Assembly: GCF_900167445.1 (NCBI RefSeq)
Contig: NZ_FUZT01000003.1
Coordinates: forward strand, 151,400-215,399
Source of the DNA: Maledivibacter halophilus
GTDB taxonomy: Bacteria; Bacillota; Clostridia; Peptostreptococcales; Caminicellaceae
Direction: 5' to 3'
Length of the DNA stretch: 64,000 nt
A model generated the notes under the pieces. The model saw only the letters and a program-made list of their open reading frames with translations. It ran no database searches and was not told the DNA's origin. Below are positions 17,950 to 23,303 of the stretch, piece after piece (position 1 is the first letter of the stretch; the number at the start of each line of letters is the position of its first letter). A program made the position numbers and the translations under genes.

Positions 17950-18043
17950 TCAAAGATTTTTCGGCGGCCGACGTAAAATCTTTGATAAATAAAATAATTA
18001 CCCAGGCAGGGACGCCCGGGGAAAAATTCAGGGAGGAATTTTT
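17950..18043 (+). promoter_or_regulatory. Structured hag 5' leader with two AGGGA hairpin loops (predicted CsrA sites)
   Basis: Three hairpins follow one another. First, TCAAAGATTTT (17950-17960) pairs perfectly with AAAATCTTTGA (17975-17985), with an inner TCGG/CCGA stem. Second, CCCAGGC (18001-18007) pairs with GCCCGGG (18014-18020) around the hexaloop AGGGAC, with one A-C mismatch. Third, AAAAATTC (18022-18029) pairs perfectly with GAATTTTT (18036-18043) around the hexaloop AGGGAG, which is the Shine-Dalgarno; the ATG is at 18045. The second and third show ANGGA in loops 22 bases apart, the arrangement favoured by dimeric CsrA. CsrA would block ribosome access and FliW would relieve it. 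Confidence 0.85.
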
Positions 18044-18044
18044 A

Positions 18045-19304
18045 ATGAGAATTAATCACAATTTAATGGCAATGAATACCCATCGTCAGTTGGGAGCTGC
18101 CAACTCAATGGGTGCAAAATCAATGGAAAAATTATCTTCTGGTCACAGAATAAACAGAGCTGGAGATGACGCAGCAGGACTTTCTATCTCTGAAAAAATG
18201 AGAGGACAAATTAGAGGTTTAAACCAAGCTTCTAGAAACTCACAAGATGGTATTTCTTTAATTCAGACTGCTGAAGGGGCATTAAATGAAACACAAGCAA
18301 TCCTTCAAAGGATGAGAGAGCTTGCAGTACAATCATCAAATGATACAAATGTTGATGTAGATAGAACTGCAATTCAAGATGAAATGAATCAATTAATATC
18401 AGAAATAGATAGAATTTCAAGTACTACTGAATTCAATACCCAAAATTTATTAGATGGAACTTTTAATGGACAATTCCAAATTGGTGCAAATGAAGGACAA
18501 AACATGAATTTATCTATTAGTAAAATGGATTCTTCTAATCTTGGTCTTATTGGTGGAATGGAAGTTGAAACAAAAACAGGTATTAACGTAGCTGCATTTT
18601 TAGATGATGGTACCTACACTATAAATGCAGCAGGTGATGCGTTACTAGATGCAGCAGGTAATGAAGTTGGTGCAGTAGCAGGTACAGATATTACACTTGC
18701 AGATGGGACTACAACAGTTTCTTTTGCTAATGAAGATATGACAGCAGGAGATACTATAAAAATTAGTGGTGACGGCACAGAGATGACATTAACAAAAGAT
18801 ATAATTTCTGGACAAACTAACAAATTGAGTGCAGGAAGCTATTCAATCAGTGGCACAGATGTGCTTAAGGATGGACAAAAAATAGGTACATTTGCAGGTA
18901 AAGTAATTACTTTTACGGATACCTCTTTAGGAACTTTAGATGCTGCAGCTGTATTTGGTAAAACTGCTGATTTTGCTGATGGAAATACTTTTGATATTAA
19001 AGGTGTAGATGTTTCTAATAGAAAAATGGCAGAAGGAAGTATTTCTGCTATTAACAGTGCTATTGAAAACGTATCAGCTGAACGTTCAAAGCTTGGTGCT
19101 GTTCAAAACAGATTAGAGCACACTATCAAAAACTTAGACACATCTTCTGAAAACCTACAAGCATCTGAATCTAGAATCAGAGACGTAGATATGGCAAAAG
19201 AAATGATGGAATTCACTAAGAATAATATATTACAGCAGGCTGCTCAAGCAATGCTTGCACAGGCTAACCAAGCTCCTCAAGGAGTACTTCAGTTATTAAG
19301 ATAA
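18045..19304 (+). CDS. hag: Flagellin
   Basis: 419 residues. The N-terminal D0/D1 region (MRINHNLMAMNTHRQLG...SSGHRINRAGDDAAGLSISEKMRGQIRGL) and the C-terminal D1/D0 region (...SRIRDVDMAKEMMEFTKNNILQQAAQAMLAQANQ...VLQLLR) are fully conserved and form the filament core. The middle (about 180-320) is variable and appears to contain two related units of about 55 residues (189-242 and 264-320, each beginning G-T/S-Y-T/S-I). The start is the ATG at 18045 just after GGGAGG; the frame is open 180 bases further upstream, but that part is the structured leader. Unlike its flagellar neighbours it is on the plus strand, inverted relative to the B. subtilis order. Confidence 0.97.
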   Translation: MRINHNLMAMNTHRQLGAANSMGAKSMEKLSSGHRINRAGDDAAGLSISEKMRGQIRGLNQASRNSQDGISLIQTAEGALNETQAILQRMRELAVQSSNDTNVDVDRTAIQDEMNQLISEIDRISSTTEFNTQNLLDGTFNGQFQIGANEGQNMNLSISKMDSSNLGLIGGMEVETKTGINVAAFLDDGTYTINAAGDALLDAAGNEVGAVAGTDITLADGTTTVSFANEDMTAGDTIKISGDGTEMTLTKDIISGQTNKLSAGSYSISGTDVLKDGQKIGTFAGKVITFTDTSLGTLDAAAVFGKTADFADGNTFDIKGVDVSNRKMAEGSISAINSAIENVSAERSKLGAVQNRLEHTIKNLDTSSENLQASESRIRDVDMAKEMMEFTKNNILQQAAQAMLAQANQAPQGVLQLLR

Positions 19305-19324
19305 ATTAGTATATAACTAAATCT

Positions 19325-19358
19325 GAGGCTCTGGAAAATCCAGGGTCTCTTTTAATAT
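19325..19358 (+). terminator. Rho-independent terminator of hag
   Basis: GAGGCTCTGG pairs with CCAGGGTCTC (two wobbles) around AAAAT, followed by TTTTAATATA. It lies 20 bases past the flagellin stop. Confidence 0.85.
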
Positions 19359-19380
19359 AAAGATGAAATGGAGAATCTAA

Positions 19381-19626
19381 ATGATTCAACAGGGACAAAA
19401 TAAAGATTTATTGGAAGAAAAATTAAAATGGGTAAAATATAGATTAGAAATCCTTGATAAAATAGAAAACAAGCTAAAGGAAATAAAAACATTAGCTCAA
19501 TACGCCAAAAACAATAATTTGAATTCTACCCAAATCAAGGAAATAAATAGCAAAATTAATATTTTGAACGAAGAAATTCTAAAACTAGATGAGGAAAGTA
19601 GAACTTTTTCACCGGATTATAATTAA
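19381..19626 (+). CDS. Small coiled-coil protein downstream of flagellin, function unknown
   Basis: 81 residues, very rich in Lys, Glu, Asn and Leu, predicted as two helices (LLEEKLKWVKYRLEILDKIENKLKEIKTLAQ and SKINILNEEILKLDEESR) joined by a polar turn at about 44-50. No cysteine, signal or membrane segment. The ATG at 19381 follows AAATGGAGAA, an acceptable ribosome binding site. It comes 25 bases after the hag terminator and 72 bases before the yjfB-like gene. Its small helical build resembles flagellar export chaperones (FliT/FlgN class), and its place after hag would suit a motility role. I do not recognise a family, so that is inference only. Confidence 0.7.
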   Translation: MIQQGQNKDLLEEKLKWVKYRLEILDKIENKLKEIKTLAQYAKNNNLNSTQIKEINSKINILNEEILKLDEESRTFSPDYN

Positions 19627-19697
19627 ATTATTTTGTTATATATAAAAAATCTAATATTATGTTACAATGGTACTAAATATGAATTGGAGATGATGCT

Positions 19698-19895
19698 ATG
19701 GATATCGCAGCAATGTCTACAATGTTAAGCCAAGGAAAAATAATGCAGCAGGCCAATATTTCTGTAATGAAGATGGCCATGGGCTCTGCCGAAAATTCCG
19801 GTCAGATGCTAAAGGATTTGGCTGATACTAATGCTCAAATGATGGAACAATCGGTAAATACCCATTTAGGAAATAGTATTGATATTAAAGTTTAA
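19698..19895 (+). CDS. YjfB-family putative motility protein
   Basis: 65 residues, starting MDIAAMSTMLSQGKIMQQANISVMKMAMGSAE. The pattern MDIA-x(2)-S-x(4)-Q-x(5)-A-x-I/L-S-V-M-K-M is that of the YjfB family of small proteins described as putative motility proteins in Bacillota. A hydrophobic Met/Ala-rich N-terminal helix is followed by a second helix (QMLKDLADTNAQMMEQSVN). The ATG has GGAGATGATGCT in front. No function is established for the family. Its presence next to hag supports a flagellar link. A strong terminator follows at 19897-19933. Confidence 0.85.
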   Translation: MDIAAMSTMLSQGKIMQQANISVMKMAMGSAENSGQMLKDLADTNAQMMEQSVNTHLGNSIDIKV

Positions 19896-19896
19896 A

Positions 19897-19933
19897 AAAA
19901 GCAGGTGCGAATTAGCTCGTACCTGTTTTTTTA
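19897..19933. terminator. Rho-independent terminator after the yjfB-like gene
   Basis: CAGGTGCGA pairs with TCGTACCTG around ATTAGC, with an A-run before and TTTTTTT after. It could stop transcription from both sides, including minus-strand readthrough from mntA. Confidence 0.93.
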
Positions 19934-20002
19934 TTCCCTTTTATTTTTCACAAATTAAGCTAAAATTTTTAATCTTAAAATTATATTCTTCTAATTATCA
20001 CT

Positions 20003-20311
20003 CTAATTAGATTTTGCATATATTATAATTCCTATTCTATTAATATGATCAACTAAATCTATATTTTTTATTTTTTCGTATATTGATATATCAAAACTAT
20101 AGGGAAGATATAGTTCATCTAAATCCAGATATAATTTATTTAAATCTTTCATATTTATATTCTGTCCTATTAAAGTCAAATCTATATCTGAACCATTTTT
20201 ATAATTTCCCTTCGCCCTAGAACCATAGATTAACACTCTTTCAATTTTAGGATGCTTTGAAAAAACATTTACTATACTTTCTATTACACTATCCTTTAAA
20301 CCATATTTCAT
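20003..20311 (-). CDS. MntA-type minimal nucleotidyltransferase, antitoxin of a HEPN/MNT pair
   Basis: 102 residues, a minimal nucleotidyltransferase. The active-site signature GS-x(10)-D-x-D is exact: GSRAKG...GSDIDL (about 31-46). The start ATG at 20311 overlaps the last bases of the upstream HEPN gene in an ATGA arrangement, so the two are translationally coupled. In characterised MntA-HepT systems the MNT protein transfers AMP groups to a tyrosine of the HEPN ribonuclease and thereby silences it. The motif layout and pairing fit that scheme. The pair lies between the RAYT element and the hag group, a position with no counterpart in the B. subtilis flagellar locus, which suggests acquisition. 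Confidence 0.88.
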   Translation of the reverse strand: MKYGLKDSVIESIVNVFSKHPKIERVLIYGSRAKGNYKNGSDIDLTLIGQNINMKDLNKLYLDLDELYLPYSFDISIYEKIKNIDLVDHINRIGIIIYAKSN

Positions 20312-20739
20312 ATTTTTCTACTCTCTTCGTTTTGAAAAAGATTCATCTTAATTCTAAATTTTTGAAACTCTTTAAAATACATATCCTTTATAAGTCTTAT
20401 AATATCATCTGCTGTAGTTTCATCATAGGTATGACTTGTCAAGTTTCGGCTCTTTATCATCTGCATCCAAACTTCTCCATTTTCTATTATTCCGAGCTTA
20501 AAGGCTTCTCTTACAGCATCCCTTGAGCCATATATCTCTGTATTTCCTCTGCTCTCCAAAAAGTCCTTTAGTACTTTCCAAGATAATTCATGGGTATATT
20601 CAAAGGCTTGTATAGTCCCTTGCTTTTCCAACCTTGAAAGTTCCCTTTTATCCATTAATTCCATAGCTTCCCCAAGCTGATCAAATGCTTTTTTATAATT
20701 ATTAAATCTTTGAATCCAACGTATATCTTTATTTACCAA
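20308..20739 (-). CDS. HEPN-domain protein of HI0074/HepT type, toxin of a HEPN/MNT pair
   Basis: About 143 residues, all-helical. I take the start at TTG 20739 (MNKDIRWIQRFNNYKKAFDQL, initial residue read as Met) because AGAAAGGAG stands 8 bases upstream; the frame is open to a GTG at 20793 that has no ribosome binding site. The motif R-x(4)-H-x-Y of HEPN ribonucleases is intact as RNLTSHTY (R98, H103, Y105 in this numbering). The Tyr is in the position that MntA modifies in studied systems. The conserved HEL-W-K and GSRDAVREAFKLGII segments are those of the HI0074 family. It precedes its nucleotidyltransferase partner by a 4-base overlap. Confidence 0.88.
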   Translation of the reverse strand: MVNKDIRWIQRFNNYKKAFDQLGEAMELMDKRELSRLEKQGTIQAFEYTHELSWKVLKDFLESRGNTEIYGSRDAVREAFKLGIIENGEVWMQMIKSRNLTSHTYDETTADDIIRLIKDMYFKEFQKFRIKMNLFQNEESRKI

Positions 20740-20881
20740 AACAATTCTCCTTTCTAAACCAAAGGATGGATTTTTCGGTTTTACATTTTCCACTGGTTGT
20801 TACTGATGTTTTCATTGCTTTAAATCATTATATCATAAGGTATATTTAAACGATACTATAATTCAAAAACAAATTTAAGAT

Positions 20882-21766
20882 CAAGGGGACGGGGTTGTTG
20901 CTTCCGTTCTTATCGTAGCTTATACTATAACTTCCAAATAATATTTGTTGATACTCCCGTAACTCTTGCCAATTGTCTTGTTGATACTCCTTCAATCTTT
21001 AATAGCTTCTTCAACATTATTTTCCTTTTTTCTTTTGACTCTTTATGTAATGTCCATGCTTCTATATTAAATTTGTTTTTTATTATTTGTCTTAATTCAT
21101 CATCTGATATCCTCTTCTTTTTTTCTTTTATATCTAAACATTTATCATCATTAAATTTATTATGAAATTTTATAAATAATTCAAGGGCTTTGACAGCATC
21201 TTTATCAAATATCTTTAAAACATCATTCTTATCTACTATTTTTGGAGTTCTTAAATATTCTCTGGAGCTGCTCCATTTATATTCTTCTATATTTCTAGTA
21301 ATGCCTGCTTTTAAAGGATTTTGATGAATATATCTTATAACTGTTAAAAAATATGAATCTGTCTCTACAGGTTCACTCTTAAATCGATCTTGAAACAAGT
21401 GTCCTATTCGTTCATATTTCTTATTATACCAATATACATAACTCCCACCTATACGTCTCATTATTTGCTCCAAGGGTTCTTTATCTTCCTTTAACAGTAA
21501 ATGAAAATGATTGTCCATAAAACAATATGCATATATTTTATATTGGCATTTTTCTTTATATCTTATTAAAGTTTCCAATAGTCTTTCTTTATCTTCATCA
21601 TTCTCAAAAATACTTTGTCGATTTATTCCCCGTAATATTATATGATATATCCCAGTTTTACTTTTCTTCCTTGCTGTTCTTGGCATATTAATCACCCTAT
21701 TAATTATACTAAAATTCTGAAATTGGTTTGATACAGATTTTTAAAAGCAACAACCCCGTCCCCTTG
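20882..21766. mobile_element. Single-gene RAYT (IS200-like Y1) transposable unit with 22-bp inverted ends
   Basis: CAAGGGGACGGGGTTGTTGC begins the left end (20882-20903), and the exact reverse complement ends the right side (21745-21766). Between them lies one Y1-type transposase gene. The 885-bp unit is far more GC-rich at its tips than the surroundings and sits between csrA and the HEPN/MNT pair. Ends of the AAGGGGACGGGG type accompany many clostridial REP-associated transposases. No target duplication is evident, as expected for HUH enzymes. Confidence 0.9.
20925..21686 (-). CDS. REP-associated tyrosine transposase (Y1/HUH superfamily)
   Basis: About 253 residues. The HUH metal motif appears as FMDNHFHLLLK (about 56-66), preceded by PRTARKKSKTGIYHIILRGINR. 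The catalytic tyrosine region is followed by GHLFQDRFKSEPVETDSYFLTVIRYIHQNPLKAG, a signature of the RAYT/TnpA_REP family. A C-terminal extension (about 180-253) ends in a helix-turn-helix-like GVSTRQLARVTGVSTNIIWKL, as in DnaA-N or Tn-associated variants of this family. The gene looks intact. The start at 21686 has GGGTGATTAAT in front. It nicks and joins single-stranded DNA at palindromic ends, here presumably the 22-bp repeats around it. Confidence 0.92.
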   Translation of the reverse strand: MPRTARKKSKTGIYHIILRGINRQSIFENDEDKERLLETLIRYKEKCQYKIYAYCFMDNHFHLLLKEDKEPLEQIMRRIGGSYVYWYNKKYERIGHLFQDRFKSEPVETDSYFLTVIRYIHQNPLKAGITRNIEEYKWSSSREYLRTPKIVDKNDVLKIFDKDAVKALELFIKFHNKFNDDKCLDIKEKKKRISDDELRQIIKNKFNIEAWTLHKESKEKRKIMLKKLLKIEGVSTRQLARVTGVSTNIIWKL

Positions 21767-21778
21767 CTTCTATGGTAA

Positions 21779-21852
21779 CAAAAAATGAGTCGATACCCTA
21801 TATATATTGCGTCCTGCAAATTATATAGATAATATCAACTCGTCCCTGAGTC
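21779..21852 (-). terminator. Terminator/attenuator-like structure downstream of csrA, with an AGGGAC loop
   Basis: On the csrA-sense strand GAGTTGATA (21833-21841) pairs with TATCGACTC (21787-21795), enclosing a TTGC-AGGAC-GCAA hairpin (21807-21819), and is followed by ATTTTTTG. This is a plausible terminator. An upstream hairpin GACTC-AGGGAC-GAGTT (21837-21852) shares the GAGTT arm and cannot coexist with it. The loop AGGGAC is the same as in the hag leader. Confidence 0.55.
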
Positions 21853-21909
21853 AATTATATTTATTTTTTTCTTACTCATTATATTTATCGGAGCCCTTAT
21901 GTAAATACT

Positions 21910-22137
21910 TTAATCTTTTTTGAACAATTTATTTAAATCTTTTAAATTCAATTTTCCTACTGCAGCCTTCCTATTTTCTTCCTGAATTTGTAAATATATT
22001 TCCTTCCGATGAATTTCAACATCTTTAGGGGCAGATATGCCTAGCCTTACTTTGCCTTCTTCTATATCTATAACTTTTATTTCTATTTTTTCATCTATCA
22101 TAATGCTTTCATCTTTTTTTCGCGATAGTATAAGCAC
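21910..22137 (-). CDS. csrA: Carbon storage regulator CsrA (translational repressor)
   Basis: 75 residues. The N-terminus MLILSRKKDESIMIDEKIEI and the segment GKVRLGISAPKDVEIHRKEIY are the canonical CsrA beta-strands, including the RNA-contacting residues L4 and the R at about 44. The GTG start follows AGGAGGGG and lies 12 bases after the fliW stop. CsrA dimers bind GGA loops over ribosome binding sites. In Bacillota the main known target is the hag leader, and FliW antagonises CsrA by binding it. Both the target (two AGGGA hairpins at 18001-18043) and the antagonist (fliW) are present here. The 75-residue length is usual for Gram-positive CsrA. Confidence 0.97.
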   Translation of the reverse strand: MLILSRKKDESIMIDEKIEIKVIDIEEGKVRLGISAPKDVEIHRKEIYLQIQEENRKAAVGKLNLKDLNKLFKKD

Positions 22138-22149
22138 GGCTACCCCTCC

Positions 22150-22593
22150 TTATTTTGTTTTTTTAGATGTATCAAATATCTTATACTTTAAAGGATATTT
22201 ATTACTTTCCAATACAATTTGTTTTGCCCTCTTATTCTCCCAGTTTATTATTATAGGTCCCCTTAAATTCAATGTCATTTCCTCAATACTTTCAGGAACT
22301 ACAGCTATAGAATATATTATTAGTTCCTTATGGTCTTTTAATTCTAATTCCTTCACTATTTTATCGGGAATATCAAATTCATAATTATTTATAAATAGAA
22401 AGGGATTTGCTATAACAAAAGCTAAATCTGGCTTATCTACTGATTGAAGCCAACAAAAGGGAACTTCTGGGTCTGGATTATTAATAACAGCATATTTTTT
22501 TATTTTCTCAAAGCCTAAAAGACCTTCATTAAAATGTATTATTTTGCTTTCATCTATTTGAATTTCACCAAAATGGCGAGTATTTAGCTTCAT
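22150..22593 (-). CDS. fliW: Flagellar assembly factor FliW (CsrA antagonist)
   Basis: 147 residues. The N-terminal segment TRHFGEIQIDESKIIHFNEGLLGFEKIKKYAVI and the conserved PFCWLQSVDKPDLAFVIANPF stretch are diagnostic of FliW. The protein binds either flagellin or CsrA. When flagellin is exported, FliW is free to sequester CsrA and let hag be translated. GGGGGTTCTACA provides the ribosome binding site for the ATG. It lies between the DUF6470 gene and csrA with short gaps (36 and 12 bases), so fliW and csrA are cotranscribed with the flgM-flgL genes upstream. Confidence 0.96.
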   Translation of the reverse strand: MKLNTRHFGEIQIDESKIIHFNEGLLGFEKIKKYAVINNPDPEVPFCWLQSVDKPDLAFVIANPFLFINNYEFDIPDKIVKELELKDHKELIIYSIAVVPESIEEMTLNLRGPIIINWENKRAKQIVLESNKYPLKYKIFDTSKKTK

Positions 22594-22629
22594 TGTAGAA
22601 CCCCCTTTTTTCTAATTATTCATTGCTTT

Positions 22630-23193
22630 TTATATTTTTCGGTCAACATTCTCTCCTATATATTGAATATCAATGCTGTTTTTTTGTCTTAGGTAAATTT
22701 CTACTTTTCCTCTGGTATAGTCAACCTGGGGTCTATTTATTTTTACATCCATGTTTGCTTTGCCTTCATGGACTTTTATATCTACATTTCCTTCTATTAT
22801 ATCTATTTTAGGTCTGCTTTTTGGTATTAGTCCAAAGTTAAATTCTCTATTGAATAGTTCGAAGGCATTGTAGTCTGCCATTTCTGCTATTGGATTATAA
22901 TCCTTGTGAATATCTGCCATTTGGTTGCCCTGACTAACTCTTCTCTCTATCCCCTTAAGGGCAGCCTGCTTACTTATCTGGGCTGTTTCCCTGGTCAAGT
23001 CCAAAATGTTTTTAAGCCCTGCTTCTGCAAAGCATTGATACTGGTCTATGATAACCTTAGGATTTTCACTATTTATTTCAACCTTTGCATGCTCCGTATG
23101 CATGTTTAAATCAGCCTTAGGCTGGGATATATCAAGTTTTGCATTTATTGTATTGATTCCTATTAATGCAGGGGTTGTAGTTATTTTCAGCAT
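22630..23193 (-). CDS. DUF6470 (YviE-like) flagellar locus protein
   Basis: About 187 residues. The start at 23193 (MLKITTTPALIGINT) follows GAGGTG by 6 bases. The N-terminus LKITTTPALIGI and alternating beta pattern (KLDISQPKADLNMHTEHAKVEI..., KANMDVKINRPQVDYTRGKVEIYL) match YviE-type proteins, found between flgL and fliW in many Bacillota. The repeats of two-residue-periodic hydrophobics suggest extended beta structure around a helical centre (about 60-105). No enzymatic motif, no signal peptide. The biochemical role is not known. Its conserved place in the flagellar operon argues for a structural or regulatory role in late assembly. Confidence 0.85.
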   Translation of the reverse strand: MLKITTTPALIGINTINAKLDISQPKADLNMHTEHAKVEINSENPKVIIDQYQCFAEAGLKNILDLTRETAQISKQAALKGIERRVSQGNQMADIHKDYNPIAEMADYNAFELFNREFNFGLIPKSRPKIDIIEGNVDIKVHEGKANMDVKINRPQVDYTRGKVEIYLRQKNSIDIQYIGENVDRKI

Positions 23194-23216
23194 GGGAATC
23201 ACCTCAGATATATATA

Positions 23217-23303
23217 GTTAAAAGTTAAGAATTTTTTATTAATTCTTAACTTTTAACTCTTAATTCTTAACTAGATTTTCTTCGACTTTATCGAAGAAAA
23301 TCT
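23217..23303. repeat. Paired palindromes and AT-rich direct repeats after flgL
   Basis: AGTTAAAAGTTAAGAATT (23217-23234) is the exact reverse complement of 23241-23258, followed by another TTAATTCTTAACT unit. Next to it AGATTTTCTTCGA and TCGAAGAAAATCT (23273-23303) form a 13-bp hairpin that includes the flgL stop codon. No T-run follows on the flgL strand, so it is not a standard terminator; it could block 3' exonucleases. Confidence 0.65.

Noticed and set aside
17865..18044. An upstream in-frame extension of flagellin by 60 codons
   Set aside because: This part contains the sigma-D promoter and the structured leader, and the SD right before 18045 with the universal MRINHN start fixes the true N-terminus.
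20794..20881. Extended start of the HEPN gene and a promoter
   Set aside because: The GTG at 20793 has no SD. A TATAAT occurs near 20825-20835 on the minus strand, but no -35 at the proper distance was convincing.
23217..23272. A CRISPR-like array from the repeated TTAATTCTTAACT units
   Set aside because: Units are short, irregular and AT-rich, without unique spacers, and no cas gene is present.
23273..23303. A Rho-independent terminator at the end of flgL
   Set aside because: The hairpin is strong but no T-run follows on the flgL strand, and downstream genes of the operon must be transcribed.
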